This document shows positions 36,392 to 50,764 of a stretch of DNA of 64,000 nucleotides, piece after piece. Both the position numbers and the translations under genes were made by a program. Numbering within the stretch: position 1 is the stretch's first letter; each line of letters opens with the position of its first letter. The stretch comes from Thysanoteuthis rhombus. Lineage: Eukaryota > Mollusca > Cephalopoda > Oegopsida > Thysanoteuthidae. The notes beneath the pieces were generated by a model. It searched no databases and was not told the origin of the DNA. It saw nothing but the letters and a program-made list of their open reading frames with translations. The stretch is from assembly GCA_963457665.1 (NCBI GenBank), contig OY735207.1, forward strand, positions 44,621,179-44,685,178. The letters run 5' to 3'.

Positions 36392-38634
36392 TTGGAGTGG
36401 GGACCGTCCAATGTTTGACAGACCATTGTCTTGCCAGACAATAGATTTCTTCTTTTTTTTCTCTTTTTCAAAACAAATACAGATTGTGGTTCATCATGGG
36501 GAAGAGACAGTGTGGGCTGGGAAAAAAAAAAAAAAACAAGCAGTGGGTGGGGGTTATCATCATCCTCTCCTTCCCTAATATATATATATGAATTATTTTG
36601 AAGATTGTTTTTTTGAGAGGTGAGGAAGGAGAGGGTGGGAAGTGAGATTTGTTGTGGGAACAGCAAGTGTACCCTGATCCAGATGTCCTCCAGGTGTTGT
36701 CCAGATTGCAGCTATGGCTGCCTTTGTGCACATATTGTATCGTGAACAACAGGATTAAATAAATTAATTTTGACAACTGGACTTCAGCCTTGATTATCTT
36801 CTGCATGTTCTGCTTGTAGCATCCAACATACCTTCATTGTTATTCATTTGGTTTTCGGGTATCATTGCTTCTTTTCATAATCCTAACTCTGTGTCGCTTC
36901 TTTGGGGCTAAAAGAAAAATGTTATTCTGACAACTGTATTTCTGGATTAATACATCTTTCCGGTCTTTTCTTTTTTCGTTTTTTTTTCTTTGCCTGCTTA
37001 CTGCCACATTCCCTTATCTTTTCTTTTCTTTTTTTTTGTTTTCATAAGATATTTATGATTTAAAGCTTTTTAATTATTTCTTTTTCCACTAAGGGCAATT
37101 GTTTAAAAGATTCATTTTTTTCTTTTACCTTTTTTTACCAAAGATATTTTTCATGATATTGAATATTGCATTATTTTTTTTTTTTTTTAAGAATTTTTTT
37201 TTTCTTTCAATAAGGACAATTTCCATGATTTCGCATCTGAGTTTGTTTTTTTTGTTTTTTGTTTTTCAATAAATTATTTACTTTTTTACTTTTCTTCAAT
37301 ACAGATGAAAACCAGTACATTTATAAATCCTGTATAAATATTTCCATTGATATTTTTTTCCTGAACCTGGCTTTCTTCCAGAAACCCATAAAATTTTCCT
37401 CTTATTTTCAGTTATTTGACCATCAGAATCTCTTTTGGAAGAATGAAATGCTGTATTCATATTTTGAAAGAAAAATTTCAGATATCCTTGTAAGAGACAT
37501 AAGTTGTTGTATCCATCATATTTTACTCATTTTGAAATAGAAATTGATGTTACTTTTTAGGTATCTCAAGTAACTTATACTGATGTTTGTGGAGGTGTTG
37601 ATGATCATGAAGGTGCAGGTGGCCTAACAATTATCAGCACTTGGGGCCAGGATATGTTATTTTTTCAACTCCTTTTTTTTTTTCTTTTTCAATCAAAGTA
37701 TAGGCATTGCAAACCAAAATTGCAAGCTTAAAATAACAAACCAAAACACCTTTTCATCACTGGCAAAATTTCATTTTGATTATTTTTCTTTGTTGGCTGT
37801 AGATACAGTAGTTCCCTCTTATATGCAGGAGATATGTTCAAAGACTCTGAGCAGCTGCCTGACAATGCTAAGTGTAGTGAACCCTATATACATACTATGT
37901 TTTTGGAGTGTTTTTGTTTGATTCTTACATAATTCATAAATTGAACTTCATCATAAGTTAGCAAAATAAGAGATTAACAACAATAAATGATAAAGTTGAA
38001 CAATTTTAACAATATACTGTAATAAGAGCTTTAAAACTGATAGAAAATTCTATTAAATGGAGACCTTCCATCTTTCCACTTGAAGGAAGAACTTTTCAGC
38101 TTCTTTGGCATATCCAAATTGCCAGCTTTGGGACCATTGATAAATAAAAGTTATGAACTATTCATTTCTTGGGTCGACCACAGGTAACGGGAACTGTCGA
38201 AAGCAAAATCATAGAAAAGGTATTTGCCTTGAGAATATCTAAAAAGCACCTACTCTTAAAGTGAGTGACACAGACATGTTTTTCCATTACCCAGAAAAAA
38301 AAGGCAAGGGTGCAAATAACTGAAACTCCTAAGTTTATATCTATACCCAGTTCAAACTCTATGAACAGTGGTATCAAAATTTAATGGAAAAAATTCTTTA
38401 TGGTGATAAATCCAATACACCATAACTTTTGTGCTTTATCTTTTCTCTTCTAATACATTGAGAAAGAAAAACAATAGCTACACAAACTGATTTCATAGCT
38501 ATACTGATTCACTTGCTGTCATAAACCAATACTTTTTTATTCTGTTATTAATTTTTGATTAGTTCTTCTTTGATCTTACTTTTGTTACAACACTCAGGTT
38601 GTTTTTACATTCTAGAACCATTAAGAAAGAAGTA
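36392..38634. other. Intergenic, no feature recognised
   Basis: AT-rich, many long poly-T runs (for example near 37171 and 37671) and a poly-A run at 36521. No convincing coding region. Confidence 0.5.
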
Positions 38635-38742
38635 GGGATCAGAAATCATTAGCTTCCAATGAGATTTGAACTTGCGTGCTTCAGAGATTTTCACTGGCAA
38701 AGCACCTCACTAATCAGGTTATGAAGGCTTACCCAATGACAT
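38635..38742 (-). repeat. tRNA-like SINE head, decayed
   Basis: Read on the minus strand, a TAACCTGATTAGTGAGGTGC block resembles a tRNA A box. A B-box-like AGTTCAAATCTC follows about 40 bp later. It lacks an intact acceptor stem, so it is not called as a tRNA gene; a tRNA-derived SINE head or tRNA pseudogene fits. Confidence 0.4.
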
Positions 38743-38867
38743 TTAAATTTACTCATATAGCTACAGTTTTCTTCTGGTTTTTTCTTCATGCTATATTGTA
38801 TGTGTGCACCTATTAGTAGTAGACATAATAGTCTCAAGTTGACCATTATTGACTTTTGACTAGTTTC

Positions 38868-39036
38868 CTTTCATCTTAATTTTAGTTGCTTCTCCTCACA
38901 ACTAATTAGACCGTCAGTCTATGGCAGTGAGTAAACAGCCCAGATCAGAAATAAAGAACTTGCATCCATTTTATCTCTGGGAAACCAACCTATGTACAGC
39001 AATTGCTTTACTGATTGAGCTACCAGAACTCTTATG
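38868..39036 (-). mobile_element. tRNA-derived SINE, minus strand
   Basis: On the minus strand the A box GGTAGCTCAATCAGTAAAGC is followed by a decayed B-box region. The family tail comes next: CTTTATTTCTGATCTGGGC, GTTTACTCACTGCCATAG, then AGCAACTAAAATTAAGATGA. It is the best-preserved single copy of the SINE family also seen at 30649-30981 and 50765-50987. Confidence 0.7.
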
Positions 39037-41339
39037 GTTGTCAGAAGATCAAATCTATCTTTTAATTTTTTCTGATCACTTCTGATTTATTATTGTTTTT
39101 TATATACAGTAGTAGTATCAGTAGTAATAATATCAAGATATCAAAATGATATTACTCATCTTGAATTATCTGAAATTCAGACAAATTTTGTTGTCATTGC
39201 TAATTTCTAATCTTTTTCAGCTGTGAAATGTTTTTTAGTCTAAAGTATATTCTGAATATTAATGAATCTTATATCAGTTTTACAACTTGTTAAAACTGAT
39301 TGTTCTCTGCTATTATTTAATATTTTTAAAAAAATTAGAGGGAGAGAGATGTAATACGTATAAGATGGGGCTATTGGAAAGTTCTTGAACTTGGCTAGAA
39401 GAAAATTCGGAATTTTCTTAAAATCAATATGCTGAAACATACTATCTAGTCCCACTAGTAACCCCAGAAATTTTGATAGCCATAGCTAAAGCTATTTTTG
39501 AGTTAAAGTAATCTTTAGCTGATACTCAAGCGAGCTTGAAATATGCGCACCACTCAAAGACCTGTGTTAAACCTGAAGAATGTTCACCAAAAGCCTGACA
39601 AAGCCTTCCAAGAGTCTCTGTAGCAGATTTAATGAGATTCACTCAAAATTTGATGCAGATTGCTGAGATGTTCTCAGACAACATCACAATATGGGTAGAT
39701 TGCATGAAGCCTATTGGCTGACTGACTCAGTGGGCTGGGTAACAAAGAGCATCAGCTGCGCATGCATTTCCATTGAACGGTACAATCACTGCAGAGTATG
39801 GGAAATTTCTGATACCACCTCATGTATATATATTTACAATTTTGTTGTTACTAATCAGTTTCATGCAGTCATTGCAATCAATTTTTTTAGTTTTCATTCT
39901 GCCTTCATATAGCTTGAGTGTTGTTTTTATGAGGTATTTTTTCTCTTATTTTCTTTTCTTAATTATTCTCTGTTCCTGTGTATCAGTATGTATGCATGTG
40001 GTCCACTTACTGCTAAATGGGTTATGGATGGGATGGATGATGGAAGGGAATTTTTGTTGGATGTGATGTCTGTGCTGGGTGTGGGTTGAGTAGATGATTA
40101 TGTGGTTGTGTTATCTTTGGGATGAGTGCTGGGGTAGTTCTGTTGGAATTTTTCAGATGATATCCTTGTATGAGTATAACTGAGATAAGTGGAATGGCTT
40201 TGTATATTTTATATAGGTATAAATGTAAAATTATAAATAAACATGAATTTAAGTTTAGATAACATTTATAATGTTGAATAGAATTATAATTACTATTAAT
40301 AGTAATAATAATGATAATAATAAAAAAATTTTAAATGCCTCTATGGTCATCTCCATATACATCAACATTAAAATATATATTAATTCAAGTGATAAAAATG
40401 TGTATGAAAACTTAATTAGAAAAATTACAAGCTTATCACTACAGAGGAACATATATCTGATACATCTTATTTTTCCTAAATTCATCTTCGTATTCCAGCT
40501 GATAACTCTCAGAATTGCCCTGTTGATTTATTTTCCATCCCAGATGATTTAAATTTGTCTGAGTTATTCTTGAAATTATTTGCACTTGCACTATTTGTTT
40601 AATGAATTGGTAAACTATTCCAGGATTTCCAAATTCTCTAGAAGAACAATCAATTTGTTTTCGCAATGGATCATCCTTTTCAAATTATTATATTACTGAA
40701 TAAATAAGATGAACATCGCTTTGAGGTGGATTCACATTCCTTATATGGAGGATAGGGAGGGAAATAAAATGGATGAAATAAACTGAATTTAAAATCAATC
40801 AAGATTAGTAAAATTCAATGGAATTTTTACGTAAATAAATAAATGAAATTGTTGGTAAGATATCTTGGGAGAAATGTGGTGAGGGTGAGGGGAGAGATTT
40901 TGTTGGATTATATTCAAATCAAATTTTATCAAAATTGATTGAATTCTCATGTAAGTGAATAAGTAAATAAATGGAGTTGAATTGTGAGGGTATAGATTTG
41001 AGATGGGGATAACAAAGAATCAAAATATAACTAAAATGTTTATTTAACTGAATTATGAATAAGTGTGTTTTTTCAATGAAATGGGTTTAGTGGGGCTGGA
41101 CAGTTAGATTGTATACGACCATGTTGTTAGGGTGTTATTGAGTTTTTTGGTTTCTTAGTTTCTGAAGTTGTGTTTGGCTTTTTTGGAACAGTCTCAGTGT
41201 TTTACTGCTTCAAACGTATCATTATTAATCAAATTTTTCAGCTGTCCTTAATCATTCGCAACACCTTTAGACATTTCTTGATCAGATGTTAACTACATTT
41301 TCTGGATTGGATAGTTCATTCCATTCTTCAACTTGATCC
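39037..41339. other. Intergenic, no feature recognised
   Basis: AT-rich, with an AAT-rich patch near 40280-40330. The short open frames on both strands are low-complexity. Confidence 0.5.
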
Positions 41340-43290
41340 CAATTGACACATGTTGGTTCGTCATCCCCCTATAACATTCACCCAGCCCTTATATTTTCCA
41401 GTTTGTTTTGGCTGGATACTTGAGCTTGCTTCTATACATCTGCATCCACCATCTTGTATTTGATAAAATAATTCTTGTCAGTTTAGTTATGCTATTCAAT
41501 ACATACTGAGCTGAGTTTTCACATCTATCAGCAGTTGTATCTTCATTCCGGGAATCAGTTTCATTTGGAATAGAACTTTCAAGAGCATTGTATTCATCAT
41601 CTGCATCAATGACTTCCATTGGTGGTTTTTCATCTATTGTCTTATCTGATTTTTTTTAATACATCTCTTTTCAGTCTAGCACTTATTGCTATCTTTCACT
41701 TTCATTAATTGACATTGATGAACAAGATAAGCTCCTCTATGGCGTACCAATTCAAATTGCCTTTCTTTTACAAGCACAAGTTTAGGATCTTTCCTGTCTT
41801 TAAAATTTTTCCTGCCATGATTAACTCTATCACTATTATTACAAACCGCATCTCAATAAGCATGCACCTTATGTCTGAGCACTGACCTGGTCTTTTTGCT
41901 TGACTCTGCACCAATATAATTTTGTCTGGCACTGTACAATGCATCCATATTATGGTATATAATGTTACCAGATGAAAATCTCCATGGCTGGAAATTCATC
42001 CTCTAAAACTGAAGGAAGGTTAGGGTTAGCCCTGAATACAATTATTGGTTCAGACTGAAACCATCATTATTTTTGAATGAGTTCTTGGCACTTACGCAAG
42101 TGCTACTTCGGGTTTATATTTCACATTATTCCATTGCTGAAAGGAGAGTCATCTGCTGTCATTGGAGTTTCTGTATCTAGTTTCTCAATCATTTCCTGTA
42201 TTTATCATCAAAAATCCCCCCCCCCGTTATCACTTAAGAACTTCTTTCGTGCACCAAAATATGCTATTCATATTTTGTATGTTTCACACAATTTCATCTT
42301 GATGCTTAGTTAGTATCAGACAGGCTGCCAAATACCTTGTGGTTGGACCAATCGTGAGCAAAATCCATTTTGTACTTCATTTCCAAACTTCGTGTTAGTT
42401 GAAAAGCATTCTACTAAAGACTTATCTTGATCAGTGGAGGTATCAAGAAGAGCATATGACCATGTCGCACCAGTGCCAGATTTTGTACCTGCAATGTCCA
42501 ATATGCCTATTCCAAGCTACTCATTAAATAACATGGACACCTAGAGTTCTGCATTAAATAATGTTATGTTAATCTCTTGTACATGTTTATTATTCTTACA
42601 ATGATGATTGCAGTCTCTTTACTCCAGAGTTTCTACTAGGATTATATTTTAAGAATCCTGGAGTTCTGCATTAAATGTTATGTTAATCTCTTGTACATGT
42701 TTATTATTCTCACAATGATGATTGCAGTCTCTTTACTCCAGAGTTTCTACTAGGATTATATTTTAAGAATCCTCTATTTGCTTGACCTCTGCCATGATTA
42801 CTCTTGTTTGAAGTGCACTCATGTTCAGCTACAAAAACAGGTTAACAGATGGTACTCATCTATCACCATCAGCCGCAGCTGGATCATTAAAAATCTTTTT
42901 AATCATCAACTTCATATTTTCATACTAGGTCATGGACGCACAAGTAGCACAAGCTAATCTCTCATTTTTCTCAGACACATTTGCAGCTGTCAACAGGAAA
43001 AATTCCTTTACTCCTTCTGGTAATTGCACTTTAAAATATCTAAGTTTATGATATAAACATTCAAAATTCACCAAAAACTCATTTTTTCTTATGGATGGCA
43101 GTAGTCACGAAACTCTTTAAAGGCTAAAAAAGCTTTACTTTGATCTTTTAATAGTAATAATTCAACAGTGTGTCAAGTTTATCTGTGATTTTCTTCATCC
43201 ACATGACCAGCCTAGCAGCTGCAGGGCTTTGATGCTTTTCAGTGACTGATATCCCATCAAATACCCTTGCAAACCATGTGTCTTAAAGAC
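41340..43290 (-). mobile_element. Fossil fragment of an LTR-type retroelement (gag/protease part)
   Basis: Read on the minus strand, scattered open pieces resemble the gag-like and following protease-proximal parts of an LTR retrotransposon polyprotein. Identification rests on the style of the pieces, recalled from memory, and the family (Ty3 or Ty1 type) is uncertain. The element is clearly broken, with on the order of ten or more interruptions, and no flanking LTRs were recognised. It appears to be an old, inactive copy. Confidence 0.45.
42541..42771. repeat. Near-identical tandem duplication (~117 bp x 2)
   Basis: Units 42541-42657 (117 bp) and 42658-42771 (114 bp) differ only by a 3-base length change and about two substitutions. 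The surrounding fossil element is much more decayed, so the duplication is young relative to it. Confidence 0.95.
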
Positions 43291-45059
43291 CAGCAAAAAG
43301 GGTAATTATTAACTCAATTGGTTATTGCAAATATTAAGATTCTGAATGGAATAATTTTAATTGTTTAGATAAACTTTAACTTTATATTTACTTGAGTTTT
43401 TATACTTCAAAAAAGGTTTATATTGTTTTTACCTGTCTGTTTGTTAAATACTAATTCTCTCTATGAACTTGCTTGTCTGTTTGGATGGTTTTTTTTTGCC
43501 TCATTTTCTATTCCTGCATCATCAATCAATCAAAGAAAGAAGGAAAGAAAAAGAAAAGGAGATAATCAAATGCTATGGATACTAGATTGAATTATCCGGT
43601 GTCACTAAACAGATTCTTTTAATTAGAATTTTTTTTTTTTTTTTTTTCTTATCTTCATTATATTTTTTTTCTTTTTTTCTCTCTTCTTCTCAGCCCAAAC
43701 CTATTGTAGAAACTTGAAATTTTGCAAACACAATCCCCTCAATGAATTGGGAAAACTTCTTTCTTCCCTTTTTTTCCTTTTGAAATTTAGACTTAGTGGC
43801 TGGAAAAGTTGCATCTGAAGTGGAGTTTTAACCTGAAGCAGCCAGTCTTGTTCATTTATTTTTGAAGTTGATATTCTATGTAAGTCACATATATTTCTAA
43901 GTGTGCCATTAATAAAAATTGAGAATCACTAAAATCTGTATGTTGACTTGTTGCTACAATTCGTTTAGGAGAGGTCCTGAATCACAACACCAAGATCAAA
44001 GAGAGGGATAGTGAAGCAGGGTAGCTAAACTGGCTATGCACATCGCAAAATAGAAGGCAAGAGTGGCCTAGAAATTCCTTTGCGATCACTCCTCACCCCA
44101 CCACACACCTCCCCCCGAAATCCAGCTGTTCTGAGCATTTTAACTTCACACCAAAGAATTTTATTTTGACTTTCTCTTTTGTTCGATTCATTTTCCATTT
44201 GTATTTCGAAAGCCCGACTGTCTCAGACATTTGACAGGTGTCCCCTAGCACTTGTCGCCCCGGGCGACTGCCTGTGTTGCCGGTACCTTTGACTGGCCCT
44301 GCGTATTATGGTAGAAAAATTGATATTCTAGGATGGTCGCGTTACATTTTCAATACTTTATTTTCCATATTCAGTATTCAAAACAAGCATACTACCTATT
44401 TTTCCCTTTTCCCCTTTGGTCCATTTCAGTTGTTGATTACTCGTACGTCTGATCACCAACTTGGATCTTCAGTTTTATTAGAAATGTTGTGCAAAGATTG
44501 TTAGAATTAGTTTATTTTCACAATGCATCAAATAGTTGGTTTTAACCTAATACGTCAGCTGAATATTTTGCGCCATTTCACTTGAGACTAGAAGGTAGCA
44601 GAATTTGCAATGTCTGAATAAATAAAATGAAACATTAAAAACAAAGTTTAGAAGAAGTGTAGTAACGGAATTGTATTTATTTTAATTGATTTACCGATCA
44701 CATCTCCGTTTTTGCTGAAGAAACATGTAGGAACAAGGATGTAACAAAAGACCAATCAGGTCTTTGGATTTGTCTTCCAGACAGACAGCAATAAAAAAAA
44801 AAATGAAAAAATATTTGCGAAGTTGTTATCGTTTTGTTCATTTTTTTAAAACTCTTTCAACACAAGAAACATGATATGACACAGACAGACAAGTTTGTTT
44901 AAAACCGATATGCTACTTTGCGTTATTCATATACTTGAACATTTAATCTTGTAATCATTTTCTTAACTCTGTGAGTGGATATTTTGGAGTTTGGTAATGA
45001 GGATTTATTTTTAAAACTAGAAACCATCGAATCTTGGTAATTTTATACACATTCCGTAG
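43291..45059. other. Intergenic region upstream of gene 2
   Basis: AT-rich to about 43970, with T-rich tracts near 43631. It is then more mixed: 44000-44290 contains a GC-richer patch with GTCGCCCCGGGCGACT near 44256, a short perfect-type palindrome. No coding region was supported. Confidence 0.4.
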
Positions 45060-45189
45060 ACCAACGTGGGTGTGGCTGAAATGGACTTTAATTCAAGAGG
45101 AACAAATTAGGTCGACGCCGTACAAGGGACAGCTGAGGATACGCATGCGCAACTATATTATCTTCTACTTACAACACGGACTAAAAATG
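45060..45189 (+). promoter_or_regulatory. Candidate promoter and first exon of gene 2
   Basis: A CpG-containing patch with ACGCATGCGCAA at 45141-45152, a close match to the NRF1 site. A strong donor follows: AAAATG|GTGAGT, exon end 45189 and intron from 45190. Joining it to the acceptor at 51585 would give a 6.4 kb 5' UTR intron. The ATG just before the donor would then open an upstream frame of ten codons (M-L-R-G-P-P-L-S-S-S-stop). The assignment is inferred from position and motifs only. CpG remains elevated to about 46440. Confidence 0.45.
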
Positions 45190-47840
45190 GTGAGTGGGTT
45201 TTGAATTGTGACAATTTAAATTGCTGTGTGATCCTTTAGGAAGTGTAAACCCCATTGCACGTGTTAGCCGGCATATGGGGCCTGCAAATGCACTAACCGG
45301 CGATTGCTTTGAGAACAATTTGTGAAAACCCAGTTCTTACTCCTCCTCCTCTATCTCCACCTGCATTATCTCCCTCCCTTCGTTCTTACTTTCCATGTGT
45401 AAATTTCTCTCCTTGTCTCCTCCTCCTTTTTTTCAAATTTTTATTATATAAATACTAAAAAAATTCATTCTTCCTGTCGTGTTGAGTACAATCCATGGTG
45501 CTCAACTGTAGCAACCTTTTGAGAACTGTTTTCTGATTTAAAAATGATCTAGTAATTAAAAATCATTATATCGTGTCGTTCGGGACTTGTACAAGTCGTA
45601 ACCCGTAAGATACTTTATTGTCAGAAGGGGAGGGCCTTGAAAATCCTTTCTTGGGCGGCCCCAAGGGACAGATACCCGGAGATTGCAGTCTGGGGAGGTG
45701 CATACCCGTCTGCTCACCCCAAAAGCCAACCGCTGACAATGCAAAAAAACTAGTGACCTAAAAATAAAAATCAAATGCTTAAAGTCTTCCTCGTCGGCCC
45801 AGACAGTTTTTGAATGTGAATTCTATTTTTTTATCCTATTTTCTGAGGCATAGCTGGAATTTCAGGCGATTTGAATAATTGATTAAATTCAAAGAAAAGA
45901 AGAAAGAGAAAAAGATTCAAAAAGTGCAGTGTTTGTACGTAGGCAGTCTGGTTTGACTGATGTTGATGTATTTTGTGTCGGTTTTATTTTTAATTATTAA
46001 TTCTTAAAATGCGATTTAAAACTAAACTTAAGTTCAGACCTGGGACCAGAACATACAATTAAATGATATTCACTTCGCACATTAATTAGCGATGTATAAC
46101 TCAAATCCATCAGTTTCGTTTGAGCTTAAATTATTATTCTTATTATTCCAATTGCACTTTTGGAGGGCACCTTCGGAAAGTTGCAGATTGGCAGCTTATT
46201 ATTATTATTGAACTTCTTCGAAGATTCAAGAGAGACTGGATCCGCCCCTTTCTTTTATCGAGTCTACTTTTAGTTTGACAACAACCCTAAAATCTACTGA
46301 ACTTTCTCCTCTCTATTTTGTTTACGGATACGTTGTTATTTTGGGTCTGTCTCTCACAATTAATATCGACTAGATTCTATCATTTTACGGTGATTATTTG
46401 TCCTCTTTTGGTTCGGTGTTCCGCACCGAATGATATCTGCGGCCTTTTTTCAATAAAAAAAAAATAACTTTGTCTTTCTCCAAGACAAAGAAAACGAAGG
46501 ATCCCTACATTTTTGAAAAGAGAGTATTTTCTCGGTTGTTTATTATTGAAAGTTGATGTTTTGGTGTGTTTTTCGTTGCTTGCAGACACGTTGCCCTCTT
46601 TTTGATGTTTAGTTTTAATTCAATTTTTTTTAGTCACTTATTTCAAATGAGCAGTGTCGATCGATTTTTTTAAATTTATGTAAACAGGAGGAAGAGTATT
46701 TTTAAGTCAAATCAATAATTTTTAATTTATCGCACAGAAAAATCTCTCTTTAATTAATTTTGATTTCTTTTTAGTTGGGAGGACTTTAATTTGATTTTAA
46801 AGCCTTTCTTTTCGAGAAATATCACAAAATGAATCATAGACTACGATTTCAAGATGTTTGTACTACTGTGTAGTACTGTATTCACTGTGCTCTTTCTCTC
46901 CCAAGACATTTGTCATTTAATATTCAATAAATTCGTCACTCATCGAGATGTACAAAATCTGAAATTCATTTTTGAAAATTTTTATCAAGCAAAACTATTT
47001 CGAGTTACTCAATGATAAAAAACGCAAAGTGATTTTATTTTTTGTGTCTATAGATTATTTCAAGTTTGAAAATAATACCTTTAAAAAATTGTTTGTTTAA
47101 TTTTTGAAAATTAAAACCTGTAGTAGTGTTTTTTTTTTTTTAGGTGTTGTTTTTTAATAGTAATTATGATAATGATGAAAGGGAAGAAGAGGAGTAGAAG
47201 AAGAAAGAGAGATTGTCTGGTGTTTTTCAGAAAAATTAATGCCACCTATTTTTAGATTAAAAAAAATGATTGAGTCTGCATATAAATAATAATTGTACTT
47301 TAATGGAAAATGATACTAAATTTGATTTTTATAATTTAGTATACCCATTTCCCGAAGATATATCCATGATGCTCGACTCTGATTATTATGATCATCATCT
47401 ACATATTGCTATGTTTGCATAAATTGCAATTCCATAAGGATTATTCTGTCATTCTACTTGCTTTTGGCTATTTAGTTGAAGCCCCCAATTCAAAACAAGT
47501 AGTGAATCTCATCTAAATTTTAAATGATTCTTTGTTCATCTTGAAGGAAGATATGTTTTAAATTGATACTTTTATTATTGAGTATTGGATTTTGGGGTAA
47601 GTCAAAACTCATTATTTGCTAGTAGTTTTAATATTTTGCAGAGATTTTTTTTTTCAAAACAGTATGTTTTTAGATGTGCTCACACATCTCTGTAAGACAC
47701 TTTTTGGTTGGTCCTTGATATTTTAAATATCAATTTTCTCAGCTGTATCATGTTGGATTGATATGAAACTTGGTCCAGACCGTCGGGTGAACCATCCTCT
47801 CTCTCTCTCTCTCCTGCTACAAATACCATAATTTTTAATG

Positions 47841-47868
47841 CTGCTACTACTACTACTACTACTACTGC
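47841..47868. repeat. (ACT)n microsatellite
   Basis: About eight CTA/ACT units next to a (CT)n run near 47799-47813. Confidence 0.9.
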
Positions 47869-50764
47869 GTTTAGAATCCCTTTGAAATCAGAAATCATTC
47901 TTTATTGGGGAAACTCACTCACACATGACAACTTCTCTCCTATTGCTTCTCTCTGAAAACCATTCTCTTCTCCCTCTTCTTTTTCTTTTCTCAATGTGTG
48001 AAGAAAGATTCACAACTTTTTAGATTGTTCCAAGTTGAATAGGTTTGAAATATAGGTCTGATCTTCGGTTCAATGGGGTGTACCATTCTCCTCTTCAGTT
48101 GCTGAAAGAAGTTGACAGCCAAAGACATAGGATTTAATGATTTAAAGGCTCAATTCTTTCTTTCTGTCTGTGGCTTCTTTGGCAATCATGAAAAGTAGAT
48201 GGTCTCTATCAAAAAAGTTATGGTCTGTTTTGAAACCAGTAATTGGATTAGAAATTCTGTTTGTTAAAATGAGTTTTTTGTTAAATAAAGGTTTGCAATA
48301 ATCCGAACATTCCACCAAAAAAGGTAAAGAGACATTTGAATCCTGGACTGATACCAATGTTTTTAAGTGTAATAAAAGCACTTTTTATTGTTGGTTTCTG
48401 ATGATAATGAGTCTATAATGAATAAATAAAAATAAGGTCTATTATGACATTTTGATAATCCAAATAGGCACCAAATATTTTGGCAATCTTCAAATGTATG
48501 ATTTTTTTCAGAATTTATTCCTGCACTCAATATCAATTTGTGTGGACCCTTTCTTTTTCTTTAATACCAATGGTTTTTTTATACAAATACAATTTTTTTT
48601 CTTTTTCAAAAAATATCCCAGAAAATGTTTACATCATTTTATTCTTAATAACTTTTATTTTTGTTCTTTACTAATATTTTCATGAATAGGAACAAAAGTC
48701 ACTAATTGTTATAGTTGCTAATTATTGGGAATCACTTAAAAGTGTCTTGCTGAAAAATTTGTCTTTAATTATTAATTGAGGCAACTATATGGAAGTTAGG
48801 CTGGTGTACACATCAGTGAACTTATGCTTCTAGATGGCATGAAATAGGATCTATCACTCACTTTTTCAATGCTTTTTTTAAACATTGCAATAATCAAATG
48901 AGAAAACCAGCATAAAATCAGTCGGGAGGGGTGGTGAGAAAAAAATATTTCTGCATACTCACTGGATTCTTGAGCAGATTAAAGCCATGTTAATGTTTCT
49001 GACCAAAATAAGTACGTATTCTGCCATTAGTAACAGATTTGTCATCAGAAAAGATGAATTCAGTTTTTAACAATATTTTGAAAGTAGAATTGACCTGAGA
49101 GAAATTTGATTTGAAGAAAATACAATTTAATGATCAATTCACCAGATTTTTGGAAAATATTACTTACCTTCCACAGAAAACATAGTGAAAAATACATTTA
49201 TTTACCAAGGATGTCATTTATGGGTGAACTCAGTTAAAAGGTCTTGTAACCAAGTCTGTACTTTCCCCATACCATATCCATTTTCATTGTATGTTTATTA
49301 AAAAAATTCAATGGATGACAAGAAATGTCAACACCTAATCCAATTTTCAATACTACTTCTTTCCAACACATACTGATAAATCCAAGGGAGGTAATTCAAA
49401 TTTTTGAATTATGCGCTACCATACTTGATCTGTATTGTGTAATTAAACAAAAAATAATGAAAATTCTTAGCTAAAAAATAGTCTCATCAAATTTTGTTGA
49501 AGTTTTATATTTATTGATAATTAAAACCTGGTTCTTTATAAATAGCAATGTTTTACATGCATCCAAGACGTTTGAGCATTATTGATTCAATTGAGATAAA
49601 TCTGAAAAGCCATTGAACAAAATTTCCAGAAGATATTCTCTTTTTTTTCGATTTGAGGCCAATTTTTTGAAAAATAGTCTACAGTTCGAAATGAAACTTC
49701 AACTAATTCAATTTCCCCAGAGATTTATCTTTATAGAAATGACAATAGTTTTTGTATCCATAAGATATTGTAATGAGGTTTCATAAGATTAAAAAGGGAT
49801 TTGAAAAAAACATTTCCATACAAAATATTCTTTTCATTAAAAACTGAATGAATGCTGAGAATTTCATTGAAGTTAGCTTGTTATATTTTTGGTGAAATTT
49901 AAAAATTTGTAAATATATCTGGATTTAGCTAAATCAAATCCTCATGGTTAACCAGTTCAAAATTATCTCTGTGTTCATGTTGTCTACATGAATAATTTTG
50001 TACAATCTTTTTTTCTTATTGATAGCACAGAGATTATTACGATAATATTGATCAGTTACAAGTTTTAGATGTTTTGATCAACATGTTGCTTTTTGTCAAA
50101 AGTCTGTGATAGATCCTAACATCTTCCTATAAAGAAGACAGCTCCCAGTCTGAGGTATAGATTAATGTACCTTTGAATAAAATATTTCTACCTTAATTAT
50201 CCTAGAAAATGAAACCTTTATTCTTTTTTTTTTAAAACTGCATGTGTCAACAGGGTCAAATGTCTTCTCTTGTGTAATTTTATTTGCAACTATGGTCTCT
50301 GTCTCAAGAAAAACGTATAAAATTTCATTTGCTCTAGCAAAAATAACCATGTATACGCAAATTTTTCATATAATATCAGCCATGTATAGGTCCACATGCA
50401 AATCAAAGCTGCAAGAATATCATATACTGAGAGAAAAAAATGTAACCGTGGTTTGTCACCCTAGATACAATATTAATGATGAGGAAAATAAAGAGATTGT
50501 TTTTAAATGAGCACACCTGGAGAAAAGCTCTATAAATGTAAATGATACAAAAAGGACCCACTACTTATAATTTTAATAATACTTGAATTTGAAGAGGTAA
50601 CTTCTATTGTTATTTAGTCATTTTCTATTTTTAAAAGTATTATGAATGGACTTTTTTTGCTGATTGAAATAGCAGTGTTATTTTTTTAAATTTCGAACTA
50701 ATATTCGCATCAGAAATATCATCTTTATTTCTTTTTACTATGTGAAGCATTGTCAACCTTTGTT

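Noticed and set aside
38635-38742. A functional tRNA gene on the minus strand
   Set aside because: A- and B-box-like blocks are present, but no paired acceptor stem or plausible anticodon arm could be drawn; a SINE head fits better.
45556-45774. 72-codon minus-strand frame in a GC-richer patch, considered as a small gene or snRNA
   Set aside because: No protein motif, and comparison from memory with U1 and U2 sequences showed no match. It may simply be promoter-proximal CpG-rich DNA or a repeat.
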